A DNA stretch of 33,963 nt. Source: JAKORR01 sp964608495 (GTDB lineage Bacteria; Armatimonadota; Zipacnadia; Zipacnadales; FEN-943). Location of the stretch: the NCBI GenBank assembly GCA_964608495.1, contig CAZSOQ010000023.1, positions 1 through 33,963 on the forward strand. The letters are read 5' to 3'. The notes under the pieces are model-generated. The model ran no database searches. It saw only the letters and a list, made by a program, of their open reading frames with translations, and was not told the DNA's origin. Shown here piece after piece: positions 23,681 to 31,480 of this stretch. How positions within the stretch are numbered: the stretch's first letter is position 1; each line of letters opens with the position of its first letter. A program made the translations under genes and the position numbers.

Positions 23681-25582
23681 CTAACCGCCCGCCCCCGGCG
23701 ATGGCATCAGCAGGGCGCCGGGGTCCTCGGACAGGTAAGGCGGCAGGCCTTCGAGGGCAAGCGTGGCGTCCTCGAAGATGCCCTTGGCGGGCCTCTCGAG
23801 GGTCAGCGACCAGACGGCCCCGCGCCGGCCCTCGGGCACCTGGACCGGCAACGAGAAGCCCTTGCCCTGGTCGGTGTCGCGCTCGGCGACGACGGAGCCG
23901 TCGGGCGCGAAGACCTTGAGCAGCACGCCCTCGGCCCCGCCCGTGCCGCTCACCGCAAGGGTGAAGGTGGCGGTGTCGGCCGGCACGTGGAAGTACAGGC
24001 GCGCCGCGAACTGGCACAGCGCCACGGCCCCGGAGGCGTCTATCACCCAGTGGCGAGCCCCCAGGCTGGCGGAGAAGGTGTTGCTGCGGCTCAGCACGTG
24101 CAGCGTGTGCAGGCCCCGCGCGCGGGCAGCGATCTTCACGCCCTGCGGCTGGCCGAGAGGCAGCTCGCCCTCGGCCAGGGCCTCGCCGTCGGGGCCCAGG
24201 AGGACGTAGACGGGCACGTCCTCGTACCGGCCGAGCTGGTGGCCCGTCAGGCGCAGCGACAGCTCCTCCCCCTGCTCGGCGAGCAGGTAGTAGCGCCCTC
24301 GGCCGCGCAGGCGCGTGGCGCGGGCCTTCGGGTCCGGCGGGGCCGCGCCGGCCTCATCCAGCGGCACCAGCGCGGGCGTGCCCGGCTCGGTCTGGGCCTG
24401 AGCCCGCAGCCGCTCGATGGCCGTGGCGCGCACCAGCGGAGGCGCCGCGTCCTCGCCCTCGGCCAGGGCCCTCGACAGCGCCTGGTTCGCGGCGGCGATG
24501 GCCTGCCAGTACTCCTCCCGCGCCTGGGGCAGACGATAGCCGCCGGCGAGCTTCTCGGCTGGGAGATCGAGCGAGTAGGTCGTGTACAGCCAGTACCCGC
24601 CCGTGGGCAGCGCCATGCGCACGAGATGGCCGGGCAGCTCCCTGGCGAGGAACTGGCTGAGCCACAGGCCGGGCACGAGGGAGACGTGGGCGCCCTGGTC
24701 GCGGAAGCGCTGAAGCGTCTCGGCGATGTAGCCGGAGAAGCCGTTGCTGTAGGTGGTCTCGCTGAAGGCCAGGACAGGGAGCTCGGGGGTGCCGAAGCCC
24801 CTGGCCCAGGCGGCCATGAACCAGTTGGGGTAGTCGAGGAGAAGGACGCCTAGGGACAGGCGCGGGTTGACCTCGTGGATGGCCTCGCGGGCGCGGCGGG
24901 CCATCGCCTCAGCCTTCTCAGACTGCCACTGCCCATAGGCCTCGGCCTCGCCGGCCTGCTCGAGGTGGGCCGCACGCCCCGCGGCCGGCACGTCGGGGGC
25001 CGGCTCGCCGCGCGAGCCGAAGAACTCCGCCCAGCAGCCATCGCAGTAGCAGCCCGGGCCGAAGACCGTGTGGTCCGCGCCATACATCTCCGGGTCCAGC
25101 AGGAAGGCGTGGATGGCGTGGTCGCGGGACAGCTCGGCGATGAGGTGCCCGCGTCGCACCACCACCTCGTCCCAGAACTTGTCGTCCAGCGGGCAGGGCG
25201 TGCCGGCGAGAGCCGCGCCCGAGGCATCGGTCTCGCGCCGGGAGGAAGCCTGCAGGGCGCCCCGCTCGGGCGAGCCGCCCATCAGGTTGACGATGGGCAT
25301 GAAGTACAGGCCCAGCTCCTTCGCCCAGCGGGCGTACAGCTTCAGGCGCTCGACCATCTCGGGCGGGGCGTCCGGGCTCAGCGGCGCGAACTTGACCGCG
25401 AGCGTGTTGATGCCATGGCGCTGCAGGTCCTCGAGGTGGCCGCGCTCGTGGCCATGGTGGAAGTAAGCGCCGCGTATCTTGTCGGCCGGCAGGACCGGGC
25501 CGTCGTCCCCGTCGGCCAGGGATGGGCCGGGCAGCAGGGCCAGGGCTAGGGCGGCCAGTGCCGGCACCAGCAGGCTCCTCAT
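23681..25582 (-). CDS. secreted glycoside-hydrolase-like TIM-barrel protein
   Basis: A 633-residue exported protein. Signal peptide 1-23 (ending SLADG). A probable TIM barrel runs from about 35 to 370: IRGAYFHHGHERGHLEDLQRHG, then GLYFMPIVNLMGG (91-103), LLDPEMYG (161-168) and a Cys cluster GPGCYCDGCW with Cys178, 180 and 183. Glu165 and Asp163 at the end of the strand are candidate catalytic residues. The C-terminal third (about 420-620) is beta-sandwich, ending in a region like a pre-peptidase C-type domain (TATFTLAVSG ... LLKVFAPDGSVVAE). I cannot place it in a numbered GH family. Start 25582 has AAGGGGG about 7 nt upstream and begins the signal peptide; the open frame extends 394 codons further, but that part lies out of frame inside the GH95 gene and is not real. 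Confidence 0.78.
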   Translation of the reverse strand: MRSLLVPALAALALALLPGPSLADGDDGPVLPADKIRGAYFHHGHERGHLEDLQRHGINTLAVKFAPLSPDAPPEMVERLKLYARWAKELGLYFMPIVNLMGGSPERGALQASSRRETDASGAALAGTPCPLDDKFWDEVVVRRGHLIAELSRDHAIHAFLLDPEMYGADHTVFGPGCYCDGCWAEFFGSRGEPAPDVPAAGRAAHLEQAGEAEAYGQWQSEKAEAMARRAREAIHEVNPRLSLGVLLLDYPNWFMAAWARGFGTPELPVLAFSETTYSNGFSGYIAETLQRFRDQGAHVSLVPGLWLSQFLARELPGHLVRMALPTGGYWLYTTYSLDLPAEKLAGGYRLPQAREEYWQAIAAANQALSRALAEGEDAAPPLVRATAIERLRAQAQTEPGTPALVPLDEAGAAPPDPKARATRLRGRGRYYLLAEQGEELSLRLTGHQLGRYEDVPVYVLLGPDGEALAEGELPLGQPQGVKIAARARGLHTLHVLSRSNTFSASLGARHWVIDASGAVALCQFAARLYFHVPADTATFTLAVSGTGGAEGVLLKVFAPDGSVVAERDTDQGKGFSLPVQVPEGRRGAVWSLTLERPAKGIFEDATLALEGLPPYLSEDPGALLMPSPGAGG

Positions 25583-25668
25583 GTCAATCCCCCTTGCCGC
25601 AAGGCCCGGACGCCCGAGGCGCCCGTCGGCGGGGCCGGTCAGCCGGCGGGGCATCGGCCACGGCCGCG

Positions 25669-27933
25669 TCACGGCACACCACGCTCCGGCTCCCAGAGCG
25701 TCAGGACCTCGCCTGGCCTGGTATCCAGCTCCAGGACACGGCCCGCCACGGTCCGCGAGCCGGCGTCGGTCTCGACGTGCACCGCGGCCTCGCCCCAGGG
25801 GTTGGCGAGGCGCAGGGCCTGGCCCGCCAGGCTCTCGATGGTGATGCAGCGGCAGGAGCCGCCTTCGAGCTTGGCCGAGACGACGAAGGCTCCCTCGGCG
25901 TGAAGGCCCTGGAACGACGCGTCGGCCCAGTAGGCGGGCACCGCCGGGAAGACGTGCAGGACCCCGGCGCGGGTGTGCAGCAGCATCTCGGTGACGGCGG
26001 CCGCCGCGCCCAGGGCCGCCTCGATCTGCATGATGGTGGGGCGGCCGTCCATGACGGTGAAGCCGGGGAACTGGGCGTCGTGGGTGCTGGCGTAGCCGCG
26101 GTTCATGAAGGCGCGCCGGTAGATGTGCAGGAGCAGATCGGCCATGTCCCCGTTGCCGTTGCGGGCGAAGAGGATCGAGGCCCAGGGCATGCACCAGCCC
26201 GTCCAGCGGCCCATGCCCTGGTCGGTGAGATGACGCAGGGAGTTGCGCACCAGCGCCTCGTGCGCCCCGCCGGGCGAGTAGTCCAGCGTGTCGAAGGGGT
26301 ACAAGCCGGCGAGGTGGGAATGGTGGCGATGGCTCTCGGAGAGCGGTTGGCCTTCCCAGAGGTGGATCTGGGCGCCCGAGGGATCGGTGCTGGCCGCGGG
26401 CAGGCGGGCATCCACGTCGCGCCACAGGGCGCGCTTGTCCTCGTCGAGGCCCAGTAGCTGCGAGGCCTGGACGAGCGCGCGGCAGAGGAGATGGATGGCT
26501 GCGAGCTGGTAGCTGGCGTTGGCGCCCCAGGCGTTCATGCCTGAACCGCCGAACTCCGGCGACACGCTCACAGGCAGGCGCCAGGCCTCCCCGGTGTCCT
26601 CCAGCATCACCTCGTAGACGCGCATGGCGCCCTTCATGAACGGGTAGGCGGTGTCGCGAAGGAAGTCGGTGTCGAGGGTGTAGCGGTAGTAGAGCCAGAG
26701 GAGCTGGGCGGTCCAGGCGGTCGAGCCGTGGTCTATGGAGCCCGTCCAAAAGCCGCCCATGCACGTGCAGCGGTCGTCCACGGCGTGGGGCAGCAGGAAG
26801 CCGTCGGGCACCTCGGCGAAGCGCGCAGCATACTCCCGCAGCTTCGGCCGCCAGGCGTCGAGGAGCTCAACCAGCGGCTCCAGGGTCTCGGCGTGCCCCG
26901 AGGCGAAGGCCGGCCAGTAGCACTCCTGGGCGTTGACGTTGAAGTGGTAGTCGCCCTGCCACGGCGGCATCCGGTACTCCTCGATCCACGGGCCCTGGAG
27001 CGACGCCGCGGGGCTGCCCGGCGGTGTAAGGCCGGCAAGCTTGTAGATGCCCAGGTAGTAGAGCAGCTCCAGCTCGGGGGTGGGCAGGCTGATGGACGCC
27101 GTGGCGGACCACCACCGGGCCCACCACTCGGCGGTCGCCGCCGCAAGCCCGGCGTACCCCTCGTGGGCCGCGTGGGCCAGCAGGAGGCGGGCCTGTTCCA
27201 CCGCCTCGGCGGGCTTGTCGCCGTAGACGCCGGTCACCAGGAACTCAGTGGCCGCGTCGGCCTGGCGGCGAAGTGTGGCCACGCCCAGGGCCGGCTCGCC
27301 GGGGCACTCCTGGACCCAGCCGCGGAAGTCGCCGTCCTCGAAGAGCCGGGGCTCGGGGAAGCCGTACCGGCGGAAGTGGTCCAGCACCTCGGGCGCGTCG
27401 GGCGGGACGAGGAGCAGCTCGGGGCCGCAGGGGCCTGAGGCCTGGAGGGAGAGAGCGAGCACAGGACGGCCCGGCGCGATCGCGGCCTGGAGGGTGGCGG
27501 GTCCCGTCGGCAGGGCCAGCTCGACCTCGGCGCGCCCGGCCGCCAGGTCGAGCCGGGCCGCGGTGACGGCCGATCCCTCGGGGAACTGGAGGTCCACGCG
27601 GCCCATGGGCAGGCGCGTGGGCCGCGGCGGGTCGTCGGGTCCGCCGCGCGAGGACCTCTCGAAGACCTCGCGTAGACCCTCCTCGTCGCCGGCCTCCAGG
27701 AGCCGGCGGAGGTTGGTGTAAGTGGCCTGCTCGGGGAAGTCCATGCCGCCGCGGTGGTCCCAGTAGTCGGCGCGGTTGATGGTGACGCGCAGTCGGCGGC
27801 CTTCTCCCCGGACCAGCGCGCCGAAGGTACCGTTGCTGAGCGGCACACCCTCGTGGGTCTGGGTCAGCGGCACGGGCCACTCCAGGCGCCGGGCCAGGAA
27901 AGCGTGGCTCCGCTGCGCGCGAGGGTCGCTCAT
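25669..27933 (-). CDS. GH95-like alpha-L-fucosidase family protein
   Basis: A 754-residue cytosolic protein of the GH95 type, with an N-terminal beta-sandwich (about 15-270), an (alpha/alpha)6 barrel (about 285-660) and a small C-terminal beta domain. Family blocks: PLSNGTFGALV at 31-41; WQGDYHFNVNAQECYWP at 325-341, with the Asn332/Asn334 pair that activates water in GH95; SPE at 458-460 giving the likely general acid Glu460; HRHHSHLAGLYP at 535-546; and GW at 579-580. The block usually written QIDGN reads QIEAA here (Glu638 for Asp), so catalysis or specificity may differ. No signal peptide, so it would act on imported oligosaccharide. Start 27933 has GGAGG about 8 nt upstream. Neighbours are GHL6-like and GH-like genes. 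Fucose or galactose is the likely sugar. Confidence 0.87.
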   Translation of the reverse strand: MSDPRAQRSHAFLARRLEWPVPLTQTHEGVPLSNGTFGALVRGEGRRLRVTINRADYWDHRGGMDFPEQATYTNLRRLLEAGDEEGLREVFERSSRGGPDDPPRPTRLPMGRVDLQFPEGSAVTAARLDLAAGRAEVELALPTGPATLQAAIAPGRPVLALSLQASGPCGPELLLVPPDAPEVLDHFRRYGFPEPRLFEDGDFRGWVQECPGEPALGVATLRRQADAATEFLVTGVYGDKPAEAVEQARLLLAHAAHEGYAGLAAATAEWWARWWSATASISLPTPELELLYYLGIYKLAGLTPPGSPAASLQGPWIEEYRMPPWQGDYHFNVNAQECYWPAFASGHAETLEPLVELLDAWRPKLREYAARFAEVPDGFLLPHAVDDRCTCMGGFWTGSIDHGSTAWTAQLLWLYYRYTLDTDFLRDTAYPFMKGAMRVYEVMLEDTGEAWRLPVSVSPEFGGSGMNAWGANASYQLAAIHLLCRALVQASQLLGLDEDKRALWRDVDARLPAASTDPSGAQIHLWEGQPLSESHRHHSHLAGLYPFDTLDYSPGGAHEALVRNSLRHLTDQGMGRWTGWCMPWASILFARNGNGDMADLLLHIYRRAFMNRGYASTHDAQFPGFTVMDGRPTIMQIEAALGAAAAVTEMLLHTRAGVLHVFPAVPAYWADASFQGLHAEGAFVVSAKLEGGSCRCITIESLAGQALRLANPWGEAAVHVETDAGSRTVAGRVLELDTRPGEVLTLWEPERGVP

Positions 27934-27990
27934 GGCAGGCTCCTCCCGTGCTGGGGTTAGGGCGCAAGTAGGCCCCCGGCCGGGGCTGCG

Positions 27991-29970
27991 TCAGTCGGCC
28001 GTGGCGCCCAGGACCACCATCTGGTGCCCGTCCACCCTCGGGATCACGAAGTCCACGCGGCCATCGGACTCGGTGAACGCCAGGGCCCCGCCCTGGGGCG
28101 CGAGAGTGACCGAGGTGACCGTGGCGCCGGGTCGCACCGACACGGGCACGTCGAAGATCGGGATGACGTCCTCGATGGTGTCGAACTCCGTGCCCCGGCG
28201 CTCGGGAATGTAGTGCAGCACGTGGACGACGAGACGGTGCTCGGCGGGCTGAGCGTTGATGGTGAACAGGGCGGTGCTGGGACCCCCGGCGCGCAGGAGC
28301 GGGTCGGGCAGGAGCAGGTCGAGGGCGTTGGCCACGAGCCTCTTGCACCAGTGGGGCGCGTTGGCGTTGTACATGGAGAAGACGGGGTGCATGAAGTAGA
28401 TGCACGAGCGGTTGCGGACGACGGCCGGGTAGTCGGCGGGGCCGGCGCCGGGCGTATGGCGATGAGAGCAGAAGTGCTGCCAGGTGCGGTTGAAGTAGGG
28501 CCGGACAACCCAGGAGAGCACTTCGGCCTCGTCGGTAAGCTCCACCTCGAGACCGCGTCGGTACATGACGTGGTGGGTGTGGGCGAGGCCGTCGGCTAGA
28601 GCGGCGGGAACGACGAAGTCCGGTGAGTACTGGGCATCGCCGATGAGGACGACGCCCAGGTCGGGGAGGTTAAAGCCGATGCCGTCGGGAGCCAGGCCGG
28701 ACCTGTAGGAGGCGAGGAGGGCGCCGCCGGCGGCCACGAAGTCGCGGAGCCTGGCCGCCAGCTCGTCGGAGACGGGGATCTCGTCGGGGAGCACCAGGAC
28801 GCGGTAGCGGGAGAAGTCCGACTTAGAATCGATGATATCGAACTGGTGGCGAGTCTCCTGAAGGATGCGGGTGGCGCCGATGGCGGCGTCGTGCAGGCGG
28901 CCGCCGGTGAACTCCTCCGGCGTGAACAGCCCGAGGTCCACGAGGGGCTCAGCGCCCTCGCACCACGGCTCGGCGGCCTCGACCTTGGCATACACGCCCC
29001 CGACGAGGTCGTAGGTAGCGCCGCACATCTCGCCGGAGGGGTGGAGCTGGTCGCCGATGGAGCACCTGGCGGCCAGGGCGAGCATGTTCAGGCACTCGAA
29101 CTCCAGCGCCGCGGGACGCTTGAAGGAGCTGAAGTCGCCCCAGCTGGTGTGGAACTTGCCCGTCATCCCCACTGTCTCCACTCCCAGCCGCCGGGCGTAA
29201 CGCTGGGTGAGGGGGAAGTGCATGTAGCCCCAGCCCCCACTGGGCAGGGACTCCAGCTCCAGGTGGGTGAAGGTGTGGATGATCCTGCGGTGGTGCGGCC
29301 CCACATGGCCGGAGTTGAAGAACACGGTGGCCTCGGGCCGCAGAGAGCGCACGACGGTGAAGAGGCGCTCCTGGAACTGCAGCAGGACCTCCTCGGCGAA
29401 CCGGGCCCGGCTCTCAGGGACGGCCGGGTTCAGGCCCTCGGCGATCATGCCCTCGATGCAGTACTGGCAGCAGCAGGGCGAGGGGGCCACGATGTCAAAG
29501 AGAATGCCGTCCAAGTCGAGCGTCTCGCAGGCCTCCGCGGTCATGACCTCGAGCCAGTCCACGTAGGGCGTGTTGAGGCACAGACGGCGGTAGAACCCGG
29601 CTTCGAAGGGCTTGGTGCCCGGGATGCAGCCGTTCTCGTCGCACACGAGCCACTCGGGGTGCTCACGCGCGGTGTAGTGGTCCCACTGGACGGTTATGTA
29701 GACCGGGACGCGGATATCGCGGGCGTGACACGCCTGGATCTGCTGCCCCAGCAGGTCACAGCACAGCTCGGGGTGACGGCGCTCGGGGAAGCGCTGGGTG
29801 TCGTAGTAGATCCAGCCGTGATGGCACCGGGCGAAGCAGGTGACGGAGTTCACGTGGGCGGCCTTGAGGGTGTCGGCGAACTGGTCGGCGTCGAACTCGC
29901 TGCCTACGCCCGGGATGTGCTCACTGGTGTGGAAATCCAGGTGGATCTGCCGGAAGCGCAGGTTGGCCAT
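27991..29970 (-). CDS. GHL6-like putative glycosyl hydrolase with trimerisation-like domain
   Basis: A 659-residue protein without a signal peptide. The opening FRQIHLDFHTSEHIPGVG and FARCHHGWIYY near 46-56 are typical of the hypothetical glycosyl hydrolase 6 family (PF14871). Residues 1-340 form a TIM barrel with DGILFD at 154-159 followed by a Cys cluster SPCCCQYC (Cys166, 167, 168, 171) and ELES at 239-242. About 370-560 resembles the beta-galactosidase trimerisation domain (RYRVLVLPDEIPVSDELAARL), and the rest is an all-beta domain. Enzymatic activity of the family is not established, though the domain order recalls GH42 beta-galactosidases. Start 29970 has AAAGGAG upstream; the 38-residue longer frame is not protein-like. 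It lies 57 bp upstream of GH95 on the same strand. Confidence 0.83.
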   Translation of the reverse strand: MANLRFRQIHLDFHTSEHIPGVGSEFDADQFADTLKAAHVNSVTCFARCHHGWIYYDTQRFPERRHPELCCDLLGQQIQACHARDIRVPVYITVQWDHYTAREHPEWLVCDENGCIPGTKPFEAGFYRRLCLNTPYVDWLEVMTAEACETLDLDGILFDIVAPSPCCCQYCIEGMIAEGLNPAVPESRARFAEEVLLQFQERLFTVVRSLRPEATVFFNSGHVGPHHRRIIHTFTHLELESLPSGGWGYMHFPLTQRYARRLGVETVGMTGKFHTSWGDFSSFKRPAALEFECLNMLALAARCSIGDQLHPSGEMCGATYDLVGGVYAKVEAAEPWCEGAEPLVDLGLFTPEEFTGGRLHDAAIGATRILQETRHQFDIIDSKSDFSRYRVLVLPDEIPVSDELAARLRDFVAAGGALLASYRSGLAPDGIGFNLPDLGVVLIGDAQYSPDFVVPAALADGLAHTHHVMYRRGLEVELTDEAEVLSWVVRPYFNRTWQHFCSHRHTPGAGPADYPAVVRNRSCIYFMHPVFSMYNANAPHWCKRLVANALDLLLPDPLLRAGGPSTALFTINAQPAEHRLVVHVLHYIPERRGTEFDTIEDVIPIFDVPVSVRPGATVTSVTLAPQGGALAFTESDGRVDFVIPRVDGHQMVVLGATAD

Positions 29971-30064
29971 GGCCTTCTCCTTTGATGACAGGCTCCCGGG
30001 CGGATGACAGCGACAGGCCCGGGCGGGAGGGTGATTCGACGGGCACGCGGGGGAGTCCTGCACC

Positions 30065-30076
30065 CCGACCGGTCGG
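30065..30076. promoter_or_regulatory. perfect 12-bp palindrome upstream of the GHL6-like gene (possible operator)
   Basis: CCGACCGGTCGG reads the same on both strands. It lies about 95 bp before the GHL6-like start and some 40 bp past the MFS stop, inside the 145-bp gap. It could be a repressor site or a small hairpin. No matching site was found elsewhere in the window. Confidence 0.25.
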
Positions 30077-30115
30077 AAGGCCACGGGCAGCTAGCGGTCC
30101 GCCACGCGCGGGCCA

Positions 30116-31384
30116 TCACGAGGAGGGCCGGCCGAGACGGGGGCGGCGACCCATGCCCGCCAACGCTGCGGCCACGCCGAAGAGCACGAAGCCGAGCGCG
30201 GCGGGGGTCAGGGCCCACTGAAGGCTGCCCGTACGGTCGGCGATCCACCCGGCGGCATTCGTCCCCGACACGCCCAGCGCGTACTGGGCCAGACTGGCCG
30301 CCGCCAGGACCGTGCTGAAGTACCCAGCGGACAGAAACTCGATCTCGCTGACGAGTGCGGGGTACTCGAGGCACCACAACAGGGCCGCGAGGGGGTACAC
30401 CAGGCCCACTTGCAGGGCTGTGCCCTTCCACAGGCCGGCCAGGATGAGAAGCCCGCCCAGCGGGCCCGAGAGGGCCAGGAAGGCCCGCTGCCCGGCGCCC
30501 TCGGGGAGGGTGGCCTGCCAGCCTCTACCCAGCACATACGCGCAGGCCGCCAGGGACAGGGCCAGCCCCGGAGGCACGGGCAGGACGTCGAAGGTGCCCG
30601 TCATGAAGCGGGGGAGCCACTGGTAGAGGACCTGGTCGGACGCGCCGTGGAGGCCCGCGAGCAGGATGATCAGCGGCGTGGGCCACAGCCACAACATGCG
30701 CAGCGTCAGGGCAGGCCGGGCGTCCGTGTCGTGCGGCGCGAGGGAACAACCAGCCGTCGTGAAGACAAGCACGCCCGCGAGCATCAGCAGACCGGCGGCG
30801 GCGCAGGAGCCGTGGAAGACCAGGGCAAAGGCCTGGCGGTCGCCCGGCGCAGCCAGGGAGACCAGGTACTGAGCCAGCAGGGGCAGGACGATGCCCGGGA
30901 CCGAGTAGACCGCGAGGCTGATCGAGAGCACTCGGCGCTTGCGGGACGGGTATAGCCCGACCAGCAGGGACGTGGCGGTGACACTGAGGACGCCGCCGGA
31001 GGCGCCGGCGGCCACGAGGCTGAGCTCGAAGAGCACAAGGGAGCGGACGATGCCGCAGGACATCAGGGCGGTGCCCACACCGAAGGCCGATAGCTGGAGG
31101 ACACGCCAGATGCCCAGGCGCTCGACGATGAGGCCGACCAGGGGCAGGACTAGCAGGGCGCCGAGGGTGCCGCAGCCGTACAGCGTGCCGAGCTGGCGAT
31201 TGGTGATGGAGAAGTGCTCCTGCAGGCGCGGCCCGAAGACGCTGAGCACCGAGAGCCACTGGGTCAGGCTCACCAACACCAGCACAAGCACGGCGGTGAC
31301 CGTGCGGCCCCCGGCCGGCGGAGGTGGGGCGACGGCCCCCGAGGAGGCGTGATCCCTGCTGTCGCTCGGTGGTTGCCGGTCCAT
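30116..31384 (-). CDS. major facilitator superfamily (MFS) transporter
   Basis: A 422-residue membrane protein with about 12 hydrophobic helices and a basic loop after the fifth segment (YPSRKRRVLSIS), typical of MFS carriers. The first helix is VTAVLVLVLVSLTQWLSVL and the pattern GTLYGCGTLGALLVLPLVGLIVERLG fits the motif-A region between helices 2 and 3. It is a probable sugar or organic-acid uniporter/symporter. It lies in the minus-strand glycan cluster, which otherwise has no recognised uptake system apart from the DUF6785-like protein. Start ATG 31384 is chosen over a TTG at 31420; neither has a strong ribosome site. Substrate not readable. Confidence 0.88.
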   Translation of the reverse strand: MDRQPPSDSRDHASSGAVAPPPPAGGRTVTAVLVLVLVSLTQWLSVLSVFGPRLQEHFSITNRQLGTLYGCGTLGALLVLPLVGLIVERLGIWRVLQLSAFGVGTALMSCGIVRSLVLFELSLVAAGASGGVLSVTATSLLVGLYPSRKRRVLSISLAVYSVPGIVLPLLAQYLVSLAAPGDRQAFALVFHGSCAAAGLLMLAGVLVFTTAGCSLAPHDTDARPALTLRMLWLWPTPLIILLAGLHGASDQVLYQWLPRFMTGTFDVLPVPPGLALSLAACAYVLGRGWQATLPEGAGQRAFLALSGPLGGLLILAGLWKGTALQVGLVYPLAALLWCLEYPALVSEIEFLSAGYFSTVLAAASLAQYALGVSGTNAAGWIADRTGSLQWALTPAALGFVLFGVAAALAGMGRRPRLGRPSS

Positions 31385-31451
31385 AGCGGCCCAGTTGCCC
31401 GCCGGGAGGCCGGGGGCCAACCCGGAGTGGCGGCAGTGTTCGCGCGCTTGA

Positions 31452-31464
31452 GCAGGTGACCTGC
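31452..31464. promoter_or_regulatory. 13-bp palindrome upstream of the MFS gene (possible operator)
   Basis: GCAGGTGACCTGC has two exact 6-bp arms around a single central base. It lies about 68 bp before the MFS start and just past the stop of the beta-helix gene. Position fits a regulator site; chance cannot be excluded. Confidence 0.25.
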
Positions 31465-31480
31465 AGGGCGCGGGGCGCCA

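Noticed and set aside
25583..26764. 394-codon upstream extension of the GH-like protein that starts at 25582
   Set aside because: The extension lies in another frame of the GH95 gene, is Arg/Pro-rich and ends where a signal peptide and ribosome site begin.
27974..27985. CCCCGGCCGGGG palindrome between GHL6-like and GH95 genes
   Set aside because: Only G and C in the simplest order; likely a chance product of base composition.
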